The position numbers were made by a program, and so were the translations under genes. From Telluria beijingensis (GTDB taxonomy: Bacteria; Pseudomonadota; Gammaproteobacteria; Burkholderiales; Burkholderiaceae_D): DNA of 51,054 nucleotides. This document shows positions 29,977-38,302 of the stretch, in pieces. The stretch lies in NCBI RefSeq assembly GCF_030770395.1, contig NZ_CP132480.1, positions 5,018,423-5,069,476 of the forward strand, written 5' to 3'. Below the pieces are notes generated by a model. It was not told the origin of the DNA. It searched no databases and worked only from the letters and a program-made list of their open reading frames with translations. Numbering within the stretch: position 1 is the first letter of the stretch; each line of letters starts with the position of its first letter.

Positions 29977-32289
29977 TCAGACTGGCGGCGCGACCGGAAG
30001 TTCCCGATCGCCCAGCAACAGCTTGGCCGGGGTCATCGGCGTAGTGCGCAGGCGCTTGCCGGTCGCGTGGAAGATTGCGTTCGACACCGCCGCCGCCACA
30101 CCCACGATGCCGATTTCGCCCACGCCCTTGGCGCCGAGTTGCCTGGTCACGATGCGGTCGTCCTCTTCGACGAAGATGACGTCGATGTCGTGGATGTCGG
30201 CATTGACCGCCACGTGGTATTCGGCGAAGTTGTGGTTCATGAAGCGCCCGTAGCGGTGATCGGTATGGGTTTCCTCATGCAGGGCCTGGCTGATGCCCCA
30301 TACCACGCCGCCGCTGACCTGGCTGGCCGCGGTCTTGGCGCTGATGATGCGCCCGGCCGCGATCGCGCTGACCACCCGTGTCACGCGCACCATGCCCAGT
30401 TTCTCGTTGACGCGCACCTCGCAGAACACGGCCGAGTGCACGGCGCGCGCATACTTGCGCTGCTTGAGCATTTGCGGCGTCATGAAGAATTTTTCTTCGA
30501 CGCGGTCCTTGCCCGCCGCCCGCAGCACGCTCGCGATCTCGACCCGCCGCGCCGGATCCTTCCGGACGAAGATCGCGCCGTCGCCGAATTCGACGTCGCG
30601 CATGCGCACGCCGTCGAGCGGTGAGTCCTTGAGGTCGACCGCCAGCTTGAGCAGCGTCTTCTTGAGCTTCTCGCAGGCGCCATGCACGCCCGAACCGACC
30701 GTCGCCATATGCGACGAGCCGCCTTCGATCGGCGCCATCGGCAGGGTCGAGTCGCCCAGCTGGAAGGTCACCTGTTCCAGCGGCAGGCCAAGCTGTTCGG
30801 CGGCGACGATCGACATCGCGGTGTAGGTGCCGGTGCCGATGTCGGACGCCGCGCTGCTGACCACCAGCCGGCCGTCGGCATGCATCACGGCCGACACGCG
30901 CGCCACCATCACCAGCGAATCCCAGATCCCGGTCGCCATGCCCCAGCCGACCAGTTCTTCGCCGTCGACCATCGAACGCGGTTCGGGCGGTCGCTTGTCC
31001 CAGCCGAAGCGCTCGGCGCCCTGGCGGTAGCATTCGCGCAGTTCCTTGGTCGAGTAGGGCTTGTCCTCGATCGGGGCGACGTCGGTATAGTTCTTCAGGC
31101 GCAGGGCCAGCGGGTCCATCTTGAGTTCATACGCCAGTTCGTCCATCGCGACTTCGAGCGCGTGCACGCCGTGGGCGGCGCCCGGCGCGCGCATGTCCAG
31201 CGGCGTGAAGCGGTCATGCGCCACTACCTGGTAGCCCAGCTTGATGTCCGGGCAGGCGTACAGCTGGCCCGACCAGTTGACGATCACTTCCACGTAGTCC
31301 TCGAGGCGCGAGGTCTCCTGAATGGCCTCGTGCCAGATCGCCTTGAGCGTGCCGTCGCGGTCGGCTCCAAGGCGGATGCGGTGCCAGGTCTCGGGGCGGT
31401 GGCCGAAGCTGAACATTTGCTGGCGGGTCAGCACCACGCGCACCGAACGCTTCAGTTGCAGCGCCCCCATCACGGCCAGCGGCAGCTGGTATTGCGGACG
31501 CAGGCCGGAGCCGAAGGCGCCGCCCACGTAGGGGTTGCGCACCGTGACCTTGTCCTTCGAAATACCGAAGCCGTGCGAGACATACCAGCGGCTGTTCTGC
31601 GAGCTTTGCGTCTTGTCGTAGATCGTCAGGTGGCCGTCCTCGCCGTAGATGACGGTCGAGGCGAACATCTCCATCGGATTGTGATGCTCGACCCCGTTGT
31701 AGAACTGCGAGTCCACCTTGACCGGCGCATTCGCGAAGGCTTTCTCGCCGTCGCCGGTGGAGCTCGGCGGCGTGAAGCCGGCCTTCATCTTCTTCGGCTC
31801 ATACGCCTCGTCCAGGCGGTGCAGGTGCTCGGTCTCGTGCTCCTCGACGTCGTAGTGCACGCGCACCAGCGCGGCCGCATGACGCGCCGCCTCGAAGGTG
31901 TCGGCGATCACCAGCGCGACCGGTTGGCCGCTGTAGAAAATCTGGTCCGAGAACAGCGGGCGGAACGGCGAGCCGGCCGGCGCCGTCATGTCCTTCCAGG
32001 CGATGTCGAATGAACGCATCTTGGGGCGGTTCTCGTGGGTCATCACCGAGATCACGCCGTGCGCGGTGAGGGCGTCGACGGTGTCGATGCGGGTGATGCG
32101 GCCCTTGGCCACGGTGCTGCTCACGACCACGCCGTAGCACAGGTCCGGCGCGAAGTACTCGGCCGCGTACTGGGCCTGGCCGGTGACCTTGGCCCGGCCG
32201 TCGACGCGCGAGACGGCCATGCCGCTCTTCACGCGGCCGGTGCCGGCGGGGGCGGTCGGTGTGCGCAGTTCTGGAATCAGGTCGGTCAT
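29977..32289 (-). CDS. Molybdenum-cofactor subunit of an aldehyde oxidoreductase (PaoC/YagR-like)
   Basis: A 770-aa xanthine dehydrogenase-family large subunit that carries the molybdopterin cytosine dinucleotide cofactor. The N-terminal domain is KVTGQAQYAAEYFAPDLCYGVVV (residues 36-58). Cofactor-binding features include GGAFGSGLRPQYQL (about 257-270) and GTGTYTAMSIVAAEQLG. The catalytic Glu is present in KGVGEIGIVG near the C-terminus. Members oxidise aldehydes or heterocycles by hydroxylation. It starts at 32289 after GAGGAGA and overlaps the FAD-subunit stop as ATGA. It is the third gene of a three-subunit operon; the usual MocA/XdhC-type maturation gene is not next to it. Confidence 0.92.
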   Translation of the reverse strand: MTDLIPELRTPTAPAGTGRVKSGMAVSRVDGRAKVTGQAQYAAEYFAPDLCYGVVVSSTVAKGRITRIDTVDALTAHGVISVMTHENRPKMRSFDIAWKDMTAPAGSPFRPLFSDQIFYSGQPVALVIADTFEAARHAAALVRVHYDVEEHETEHLHRLDEAYEPKKMKAGFTPPSSTGDGEKAFANAPVKVDSQFYNGVEHHNPMEMFASTVIYGEDGHLTIYDKTQSSQNSRWYVSHGFGISKDKVTVRNPYVGGAFGSGLRPQYQLPLAVMGALQLKRSVRVVLTRQQMFSFGHRPETWHRIRLGADRDGTLKAIWHEAIQETSRLEDYVEVIVNWSGQLYACPDIKLGYQVVAHDRFTPLDMRAPGAAHGVHALEVAMDELAYELKMDPLALRLKNYTDVAPIEDKPYSTKELRECYRQGAERFGWDKRPPEPRSMVDGEELVGWGMATGIWDSLVMVARVSAVMHADGRLVVSSAASDIGTGTYTAMSIVAAEQLGLPLEQVTFQLGDSTLPMAPIEGGSSHMATVGSGVHGACEKLKKTLLKLAVDLKDSPLDGVRMRDVEFGDGAIFVRKDPARRVEIASVLRAAGKDRVEEKFFMTPQMLKQRKYARAVHSAVFCEVRVNEKLGMVRVTRVVSAIAAGRIISAKTAASQVSGGVVWGISQALHEETHTDHRYGRFMNHNFAEYHVAVNADIHDIDVIFVEEDDRIVTRQLGAKGVGEIGIVGVAAAVSNAIFHATGKRLRTTPMTPAKLLLGDRELPVAPPV

Positions 32290-33314
32290 GCTCGGTCTCC
32301 TCGGTGTGCTTGTTGCCCGCCGGCGGCCGCGGTGCCGCGGGCGGCCGTGGTCAAAGCCTGGACGATGGCGTTCTTCGCCAGCGCCAGCTTGAAGTCGTTG
32401 TGGCCGTAACCCCGTGCTCCTTGCAGGATGGCGTCGGCGGCGCGCATGAAGGCGGCTTCGCCGGGGGCCTCGCCGACCAGCGTTTGTTCCGCGGCTTCGA
32501 CCCGCCACGGCTTGTGGGCCACGCCGCCCAGGGCGATGCGAGCGGCCTTGATGGCGCCGCCTTCGAGGTCGAGGGCAGCCGCCACCGACACCAGGGCGAA
32601 GGCATAGGACAGGCGGTCGCGCACCTTGATGTAGGCGCTGTGGTCGATGAAGCGATCGGCCTGCGGCACGCCGATGTGGGTAATCAGTTCGCCCGGTTGC
32701 AGCGTGTTGTCGATTTCCGGACGGTCTTCCGGCAGGCGGTGGAAGTCGGCGAAGGGAATCTCTCGCTTGCCGCTGCTGGACTGCACGTGCACGGTGGCGT
32801 CCAGCGCGCGCAGCGCCACGCACATATCCGACGGATGGGTGGCGATGCAGGTTTCGCTCGTGCCCAGGATCGCGTGCTGGCGGTTGACGCCATCGCGCGC
32901 CGGGCAACCGGTGCCGGGTTCGCGCTTGTTGCAGGGCGTGCCGATATCGTAGAAATAGACGCAGCGGGTGCGCTGCATCAGGTTGCCGCCATTGCTCGCC
33001 ATATTGCGCAACTGGGGCGAGGCGCCGGCCAGGATTGCGCTCGAGAGCAGCGGATAGCGCTCGCGCACCAGTGGGTGATAGGCAGTGTCGGCGTTGCGGG
33101 CCAGGGCGCCCAGCAGCAGGCCGCCGTCCTCGCTGGCGTCGATCCGGTCGAGATCGAGACCGTTGATGTCGACCAGTTGCGCCGGGCGCATCACGCCTTC
33201 TTTCATGAGGTCGAGCAGGTTGGTGCCGCCTGCGATCGGGCGTGCTTCGCCGGCGTTCAACGCCGCCAGCACGCCGTCGAGGTCCCGGGCTTGGGTAAAG
33301 GTGAATGGATTCAT
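32286..33314 (-). CDS. FAD and [4Fe-4S] subunit of an aldehyde oxidoreductase (PaoB/YagS-like)
   Basis: A 342-aa CO dehydrogenase/xanthine dehydrogenase flavoprotein subunit. FAD-binding segments are ARPIAGGTNLLDLMKEG (about residues 24-40) and SPQLRNMASNGGNLMQRTRC. The insert CVYFYDIGTPCNKREPGTGC supplies Cys residues for the extra [4Fe-4S] cluster that marks the PaoB/YagS subfamily. It relays electrons between the molybdenum subunit and an acceptor. The start at 33314 overlaps the [2Fe-2S] subunit's stop by 4 nt (ATGA), and its stop overlaps the next start the same way, so the three subunits are translationally coupled. Confidence 0.93.
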   Translation of the reverse strand: MNPFTFTQARDLDGVLAALNAGEARPIAGGTNLLDLMKEGVMRPAQLVDINGLDLDRIDASEDGGLLLGALARNADTAYHPLVRERYPLLSSAILAGASPQLRNMASNGGNLMQRTRCVYFYDIGTPCNKREPGTGCPARDGVNRQHAILGTSETCIATHPSDMCVALRALDATVHVQSSSGKREIPFADFHRLPEDRPEIDNTLQPGELITHIGVPQADRFIDHSAYIKVRDRLSYAFALVSVAAALDLEGGAIKAARIALGGVAHKPWRVEAAEQTLVGEAPGEAAFMRAADAILQGARGYGHNDFKLALAKNAIVQALTTAARGTAAAGGQQAHRGDRA

Positions 33315-33838
33315 GCCAGCACCGCCCCGGTAGTGAAGGCGGGCTTGTCGCCGCTCGCGTTCTTGCGCAGGTCCATCACGTGCACCACGGCGTCCGCGAT
33401 CTGCGGATAGGCGCCGCAGCGGCAGATATTGCCGCTCATGAGTTCGCGCACGTCGTCGCGCGACCGGGCCTGGCCCTCGTTCATCAGGCCCACGGCCGAA
33501 CACAGCTGCCCGGGGGTACAGTAGCCGCACTGGAAGGCGTCGCACTCGATGAAGGCTTGCTGGAGCGGGTGCAGGTCCTCGCCCTGGGCCAGGCCCTCGA
33601 CCGTCGTGACCTCTTTACCGTCCTGCATGACTGCCAGGGTCAGGCAGGAGTTGATGCGCTTGCCGTCCACCAGCACCGTGCATGCGCCGCATTGGCCCTG
33701 GTCGCAACCCTTCTTGGTGCCCGTCATGCCTGCGCGTTCGCGCAACAGGTCCAGCAAGGTCACCCAGGACTCGACATTGAATTCGCGGTCTTGCCCGTTG
33801 ATACGCAGGCGGACCGGATACTGCTGGTGAAGTTCCAT
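33311..33838 (-). CDS. [2Fe-2S] subunit of an aldehyde oxidoreductase (PaoA/YagT-like)
   Basis: A 175-aa iron-sulfur subunit. ATG 33838 is chosen because AGGGG sits 7 nt upstream of it but only 1-2 nt from the alternative ATG at 33844. A plant-type ferredoxin domain (GCDQGQCGACTVLVDGKRINSC) is followed by the helical domain with the second cluster (CGYCTPGQ and ICRCGAYPQI). E. coli PaoA carries a Tat signal that exports the whole enzyme; here the protein begins directly with the ferredoxin fold, so the enzyme should be cytoplasmic. It is the first gene of the operon, 99 bp downstream of purU. Confidence 0.93.
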   Translation of the reverse strand: MELHQQYPVRLRINGQDREFNVESWVTLLDLLRERAGMTGTKKGCDQGQCGACTVLVDGKRINSCLTLAVMQDGKEVTTVEGLAQGEDLHPLQQAFIECDAFQCGYCTPGQLCSAVGLMNEGQARSRDDVRELMSGNICRCGAYPQIADAVVHVMDLRKNASGDKPAFTTGAVLA

Positions 33839-33937
33839 GGTCATTCCCCTCTATGAGAAGCCATGACCTTACCTGTGCGGCAAGGGCGTCGCGGTTAGGT
33901 GACGCACCTATTCCTGAAGTTGGATCGCTTCCTGCCT

Positions 33938-34828
33938 TCAGGGGCCGCGGAACACCACCGTCTTGTTGCCATCGACAAAGACGCGGCGCTCGATATGGAA
34001 TTTCACGGCCGTCGCCAGCGCCAGGCATTCGTTGTCGCGGCCCACGCGGGTCAGCTGGTCGACACGGTAATTGTGGTCGACCCGGGTCAGCACCTGTTCG
34101 ATGATCGGGCCTTCGTCGAGGTCGGGGGTGGCGTAGTGCGCGGTCGCGCCGATCAGCTTGACGCCGCGGTCGAAGGCTTGCTGGTAGGGCTTGGCGCCCT
34201 TGAAGCCGGGCAGGAAGGAGTGGTGGATATTGATGCACTTGCCCGCCAGGCGGCGCGCCAGTTCGTCCGACAGGATCTGCATGTAGCGCGCCAGGATCAT
34301 GAGTTCCGACCCGGTCTCTTCGAAGATCTCGAACAGGCGCTCTTCTTGCTGGGCCTTGTTCTCCTTGGTCACCGGCAGGAACACGAAGCGGATGCCTTCG
34401 CGCTCGACCATCGGGCGCAGGTCGAGGTGGTTCGACACGACGGCCGTGATCTGCATATTCAGTTCGCCGTTGCGGCGGCGGTACAGCAGGTCGTCCAGGC
34501 AGTGGTCGGTCTTGGAGACCATGATCACGGTGCGCACCGGATCGAGCGGGTCGAACATCTTCCACTGCATGTCGAGGCGGCCGGCGACCAGGCTCGCGAA
34601 CTCGCTGCGGATGTCGTCGATCGGCGGCGAGTGCTCCTGCTGGCGGAACACGGCGCGCATGAAGAAGCGCGCGGTCGAATCGTCGTCGAACTGCTCCAGC
34701 GCGCAGATATAGCAATCGCGCTCGGCGAGGAAGGTCGCCACGGCGGCGACGATGCCGGTGCCAGCCGGGCAGCTGGCGTTGAGGATGTATTCGATGCGGC
34801 CGGCGGACGCCGGGGCGAGGCTGCTCAT
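33938..34828 (-). CDS. purU: Formyltetrahydrofolate deformylase
   Basis: A 296-aa enzyme that hydrolyses 10-formyl-THF to THF and formate, feeding PurT-dependent purine synthesis and balancing one-carbon units. The ACT domain (residues 10-90) includes YILNASCPAGTGIVAAVATFLAERDCYI, and the formyltransferase-like domain has SNHLDLRPMVE, the catalytic INIHHSFLPGFKGAKPY (Asn-His pair) and GATAHYATPDLDEGPIIEQ. ATG 34828 follows AGGAA and fits the family N-terminus; the upstream ATG at 34876 adds 16 extra residues. A well-matched promoter lies at 34957-34985. The deformylase is complete and its length is normal. Confidence 0.95.
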   Translation of the reverse strand: MSSLAPASAGRIEYILNASCPAGTGIVAAVATFLAERDCYICALEQFDDDSTARFFMRAVFRQQEHSPPIDDIRSEFASLVAGRLDMQWKMFDPLDPVRTVIMVSKTDHCLDDLLYRRRNGELNMQITAVVSNHLDLRPMVEREGIRFVFLPVTKENKAQQEERLFEIFEETGSELMILARYMQILSDELARRLAGKCINIHHSFLPGFKGAKPYQQAFDRGVKLIGATAHYATPDLDEGPIIEQVLTRVDHNYRVDQLTRVGRDNECLALATAVKFHIERRVFVDGNKTVVFRGP

Positions 34829-34956
34829 GAGTCGTTCCTGTCGGTGAAGGGCTGGTAGTCGGTGCCAGTCCGTCATGCGACACCGGCTGGTGGGCCGGCG
34901 GCAGATCGGGAGTCCAACGCCACCGGTTCGGCGGAGCAGGGAGGCGATGTTGTCAG

Positions 34957-34985
34957 AATGTATAGAATGATGGGTGAGGCGTCAA
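34957..34985 (-). promoter_or_regulatory. Sigma-70 promoter of purU
   Basis: On the minus strand TTGACG (34985-34980) and TACATT (34962-34957) are exactly 17 bp apart, giving a leader of about 120 nt to the purU ATG. No riboswitch was recognised in the leader. Confidence 0.6.
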
Positions 34986-35035
34986 GGGTGCGCGCCTGTC
35001 GCGTGCTACCATGCCCGCTTTTTTTGTGCGCCGCC

Positions 35036-35527
35036 ATGTTCCACACGATCCGCCCAATGCTGCCCGACGACCTCGCCGCCGTGCTGCGCGTGCAGGCGGC
35101 CTGCTATCCGCCGCCAATGCAGGAGGCGCCCGACGTCGTGTCAATGCGCCTGCGGGCGGCGCCGGCGACCTGCGTCGTGGGATGCGATGGGGATGGCGTG
35201 TGCGGCTACCTGTTCGCCTATCCGTCGCGCCTGGGGCGGGTGACCGCGCTGGATGCGCCGTTTGCGCCGGCGCCAGACGCCGACACGCTGTACCTGCACG
35301 ACCTGGCGGTCGATCCGCGCGCGCTGGGGCGCGGGCTGGCGCGCTCGCTGGTGGCGCACCTGCTCGGCCCCGGGCAACGCCCGGCGCTGGCGCATGCGGC
35401 CCTGGTGGCAGTCCAGGACAGCGCGCGCTTCTGGGGCGGCTTCGGCTTCGCGGCGCATGCGACCGACGACCCGGGCCTGGCCGGGTACCCGCCCGGCGCC
35501 GTCTACATGGCGCGCCTGAACTGCTGA
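35036..35527 (+). CDS. GNAT-family N-acetyltransferase
   Basis: A 163-aa acyl-CoA N-acetyltransferase. ATG 35036 fits the fold start (MFHTIRPMLPDDLAAVLRVQAACYP); the frame is open further upstream without typical sequence or a ribosome site. The acetyl-CoA loop is LYLHDLAVDPRALGRGLARSLVAHLL (about residues 83-108), and the C-terminal FWGGFGFAAH is the usual strand-loop. The substrate is unknown. The stop is one base from that of the convergent gene at 35529. Confidence 0.87.
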   Translation: MFHTIRPMLPDDLAAVLRVQAACYPPPMQEAPDVVSMRLRAAPATCVVGCDGDGVCGYLFAYPSRLGRVTALDAPFAPAPDADTLYLHDLAVDPRALGRGLARSLVAHLLGPGQRPALAHAALVAVQDSARFWGGFGFAAHATDDPGLAGYPPGAVYMARLNC

Positions 35528-35528
35528 T

Positions 35529-35993
35529 TTACTGGACCCGGCGCACCTTGGCCGAGCTGTTGGTGCCGTCCACCCGCAGGAAGATGGTGCCGAACACGTT
35601 GCGCTCGATGCTGACCTTGACGTCGCTACGGCGCGGCAGGACCGCTTCGCTGCCGTCGATGATGCGCCAGACCTGGCCGTTGGCCAGGCGGATCTGCGAG
35701 CCCGGTCCCCAGCCCTCGAAATCGCCCACGATCGTGCTCTGGACCGACTTGGGCTGCGTTTCGCGCTGCTTGACCGCTTCCATGCCGAAGTTCTGCTCGG
35801 CCGTCGCGGCCGGCGCGGCCGCGGTCGCCGCTGCCGGCGCTTGCGCGGGCCGGGCGGCGCCGACGGGAATCGCGTCGTAGCAGGCCACGCGCGCGGCGAC
35901 GTCCGGGATGGCGCGGCATTTCAGGAGCGCGGCATCGTCGGCGAGCGCGGAACCGGAGGCGAGGAACAGTAAGGCGAGTGGCAGGGCTTTCAT
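35529..35993 (-). CDS. Small secreted protein with an N-terminal C-(x)n-CYDA motif
   Basis: A 154-aa protein with a signal peptide (MKALPLALLFLASGSALA) and AAGGAAATCG as ribosome site. The mature N-terminus has CRAIPDVAARVACYDAI, a two-cysteine motif also found at the start of various periplasmic and type VI-associated proteins. An Ala/Pro-rich linker (about residues 45-65) leads to a beta-rich C-terminal region (GQVWRIIDGSEA... SIERNVFGTIFLRVDG) that resembles a small SH3-like barrel. The function is unknown. It is monocistronic and ends back-to-back with the GNAT gene. Confidence 0.78.
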   Translation of the reverse strand: MKALPLALLFLASGSALADDAALLKCRAIPDVAARVACYDAIPVGAARPAQAPAAATAAAPAATAEQNFGMEAVKQRETQPKSVQSTIVGDFEGWGPGSQIRLANGQVWRIIDGSEAVLPRRSDVKVSIERNVFGTIFLRVDGTNSSAKVRRVQ

Positions 35994-36172
35994 CGATTTC
36001 CTTATTCTGGGTGACGGCTTGCCCCGGCGCGGGGCGGTGTCGATTATAGGGGAAGCCGCCGCCGGCGTGGAAATCGAGGCGCCGCCAGCGGCCCCTGGTG
36101 CGAAGGCCTATACTGCATGCGGCTGCGCCAGGCAATCCGGACCGTGGCGCACCCTCGACAGGAAGGAAGAAC

Positions 36173-36469
36173 ATGCCAGAGCAAGTCACGATCATCGCCA
36201 CGCTGTATGCCCGCGCCGGCCACGAAGAAGCACTCGCGGCGCGCCTGCGCGCCATGGTGGAAGAGACCCGCAAGGAAGCAGGCTGCATCCTCTACGACCT
36301 GCAGCGCGCGCACGACGACCCGCGCGAATTCGTCATGGTCGAATACTGGCGCGATGCCGAAGCCGTGGCGCTGCACGACGCCAGTCCCCACATGGCGGCG
36401 CTGGTGACCGACCTGCCGCCGCTGGTGGAGCGGCCGGTCACGGTACGCAAGTTCACGCCGGTGGGTTGA
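36173..36469 (+). CDS. Antibiotic biosynthesis monooxygenase (ABM) domain protein
   Basis: A 98-aa single ABM domain of the dimeric ferredoxin-like fold: VTIIATLYARAGHEEALAARLRAMVEETRKEAGCILYDLQRAHDDPREFVMVEYWRDAEAVALHDASPHM. The start at 36173 follows AGGAAGGAAG. Relatives include YgiN-type quinol monooxygenases and haem-degrading enzymes; the actual substrate cannot be assigned. It stands alone and converges on the truncated haemoglobin gene 17 bp away. Confidence 0.88.
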   Translation: MPEQVTIIATLYARAGHEEALAARLRAMVEETRKEAGCILYDLQRAHDDPREFVMVEYWRDAEAVALHDASPHMAALVTDLPPLVERPVTVRKFTPVG

Positions 36470-36486
36470 GGCAGGCGCGGGCCGCC

Positions 36487-36876
36487 TCAGGCGGCGCGCC
36501 CGAACAGTCCGATCTGCAGCCCGCGCGCCATGCCGCGCGCGGCGTCGAGCAGGGCCTCGGCATCGGTGGGTGCGAACAGCGCGCCGGCCGTGGCCTCGAA
36601 CAGCGCGAGCCAGCGCGCGAAGTGGGCCGGCGTGAGCTGGGGCATGGCCTGGTGCTTGCCGAACACGTTACCGCGAAACTCGCGCGCGCCCAGCATCGCG
36701 GTGCTCCAGAAGGCGACCATGCGCTCCTTGTGGTGATCCCGGGCGCCGTCGGCGATGATCCCGGCGAACACGGGCCCGAGCATGGCGTCGCGCCGCACCT
36801 CGTCGTAGAATTCGTCGACCAGGCGCGCCAGGGACGGGCGCGCGAGCGGCAGCGGGTAGGCGGTTGGGGCCTGCAT
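36487..36876 (-). CDS. Group III truncated haemoglobin
   Basis: A 129-aa globin. Family landmarks: the N-terminal LARLVDEFYDEVRRDAMLGPVFAGII, the middle HHKERMVAFWSTAMLG and the proximal-histidine segment FRGNVFGKHQAMPQLTPAHFARWLALF. Group III proteins bind O2/NO and are linked to NO or microaerobic stress. The start at 36876 lies 4 bp after the nnrS stop and has only a weak ribosome site, so translation probably depends on nnrS. The NsrR-like box in front of nnrS would place it in the nitrosative-stress regulon. Confidence 0.9.
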   Translation of the reverse strand: MQAPTAYPLPLARPSLARLVDEFYDEVRRDAMLGPVFAGIIADGARDHHKERMVAFWSTAMLGAREFRGNVFGKHQAMPQLTPAHFARWLALFEATAGALFAPTDAEALLDAARGMARGLQIGLFGRAA

Positions 36877-36880
36877 GGCG

Positions 36881-38077
36881 TCAACCCGGCTTGCCGTCGA
36901 GGCGCGGGCGCGCGAGCCAGGGCCCGTAGCGCAGCAGGTAGACCACGAAGGCCAGCGACCACAGGACCGCCGACAGCGCCAGCGCATGTCCGCCCGCGGG
37001 GCCGTCGGACAGGTTCGCGGCCAGGCGCGCCGCCACCGCCAGCGGCAGCAGCGCGAACATCGCGATTTCGGCGCCGCCGGCCTTCAGCGGGCGTCCGGTG
37101 TGGCCGCGCGCGGTGCGGGTGATCATGGCCCCGATCATGCCGCTCATGGCGCCCGCCGCCAGCAGGTGCAGGGCGGCGCTGCCGCTGACGGCGCCCAGGC
37201 CGGCGAGGCCGAGCGCCAGCAGGCCGGGCACCAGCAGCGCGTACGACAGGTGGAACGACCATAACAGCGGAGTGCGCAGGGTCGACAGCGGGTCCCACAG
37301 GACCAGGCGCGCGCCGTTCAGCAGCGCCGCCGCGATGCCGGCCAGCGCGATCGCCCAGCCGGGCGCCGCGACCAGCCAGCACAGGGCCGTCAACACGATC
37401 GCGGCGATACTGGCCTGGTCGAGCCGCGGCAGGTTGCGCGGCTGGCTGCCCGGCGCGCCATTGCGGGTGAACATGGGGCCGACGCGCCCGCCGATGACCG
37501 CCACCAGCAGCACCAGCAGCAGGATCGCGCCGTGGATCGGCGCCAGCGGCGACAACGCGAGCACGCCGTTCAGCGCCAGATGGAATGCCAGGTTAGACAC
37601 CCCGAGCAGTGCGACGACGCCGCAGATCGGCAGGTTGCGGCGATTGTTCGCGCACAGCAGCAGGCGCAGGATCACGCCTGCCACCACGAACAGGAAGGCC
37701 ACGTCGACCAGCGCATACAGCAGCGGCGGCGCGCCGAGGGCGGCGCAGCGCCCGGCGAGCCACAGCAGCACCAGCGCCTGCAGGCTGCGTCCGTGCGGCG
37801 TCGCCAGCCCGGTCCAGGTCTGGATGGCGGTCAGCAAGAAGCCGGCGACCACCGCGACGGCGAAGCCGAACACCATTTCATGGGTGTGCCACAGCAGGTC
37901 GACGGGCCCTTGCGGCAGCAGGCCGAGATAGGCCAGCAGCCAGGCCGGCACCGCCGTCGCTGCGAAGGCGGCGGCCAGCAGGTAGAAGGGGCGGAAGCCG
38001 AGCCGCCACAGGGGGGCACTGGCAGAGGCCAGGTGTAACTGGCGGGGAAGTGGATCGGCGGCGGAAGCGGCGGGCAT
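36881..38077 (-). CDS. nnrS: NnrS family haem-copper membrane protein
   Basis: A 398-aa membrane protein with about 12 predicted helices. The NnrS signatures are present: LWRLGFRPFYLLAAAFA at the N-terminus, LLWHTHEMVFGFAVAVVAGFLLTAIQTWTG with the histidines proposed to bind haem/copper, and GRVGPMFTRNG. NnrS protects the cytoplasm and metal centres against NO. The start follows CAGGAGGACCGC. A GATGCAT-N5-ATACATC palindrome 18 bp upstream matches the NsrR consensus. The truncated haemoglobin gene follows at 4 bp. Confidence 0.95.
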   Translation of the reverse strand: MPAASAADPLPRQLHLASASAPLWRLGFRPFYLLAAAFAATAVPAWLLAYLGLLPQGPVDLLWHTHEMVFGFAVAVVAGFLLTAIQTWTGLATPHGRSLQALVLLWLAGRCAALGAPPLLYALVDVAFLFVVAGVILRLLLCANNRRNLPICGVVALLGVSNLAFHLALNGVLALSPLAPIHGAILLLVLLVAVIGGRVGPMFTRNGAPGSQPRNLPRLDQASIAAIVLTALCWLVAAPGWAIALAGIAAALLNGARLVLWDPLSTLRTPLLWSFHLSYALLVPGLLALGLAGLGAVSGSAALHLLAAGAMSGMIGAMITRTARGHTGRPLKAGGAEIAMFALLPLAVAARLAANLSDGPAGGHALALSAVLWSLAFVVYLLRYGPWLARPRLDGKPG

Positions 38078-38095
38078 GCGGTCCTCCTGGTTTAA

Positions 38096-38114
38096 GATGC
38101 ATCAAGAATACATC
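38096..38114. promoter_or_regulatory. NsrR-type operator upstream of nnrS
   Basis: The 19-bp site GATGCATCAAGAATACATC is a near-palindrome with 7-bp arms GATGCAT / ATACATC and a 5-bp spacer, the geometry of the published NsrR motif (GATGyAT-N5-ATrCATC). It lies 18 bp before the nnrS ATG, where repression would block initiation. NO-dependent derepression by NsrR is inferred. Confidence 0.8.
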
Positions 38115-38254
38115 AAAAGCCGTCGTCCGGCAGGTCTGTCCTTTGGTGGACTTTGGGTCTTCGGGTGTCGGGAAATTTAACAGTCGCTCGCGGCTCGTTG
38201 GCGGCGGTAACAAAATAGCCAATGAAATCAAGTGGTTACCGTATGGATCCAGCT

Positions 38255-38270
38255 GGGAACGGTTCTTGCT
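38255..38270 (+). promoter_or_regulatory. Sigma-54 (RpoN) -24/-12 promoter of the PEP-CTERM gene
   Basis: GGGAACGGTTCTTGCT has the GG (38256-38257) and GC (38268-38269) pairs with exactly 10 nt between them, and matches TGGCACG-N4-TTGCW except at two positions. The predicted start near 38281 gives a leader of about 22 nt containing AAGGAG before the ATG at 38303. Confidence 0.75.
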
Positions 38271-38302
38271 CATCCTTTCAGGGTAACCACAAGGAGCATC
38301 AG

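Noticed and set aside
34942..34970. Plus-strand promoter (TTGTCA...TATAGAAT) for the GNAT gene
   Set aside because: The elements are only 5 bp apart; the same AT-rich patch is better explained as the minus-strand purU promoter.
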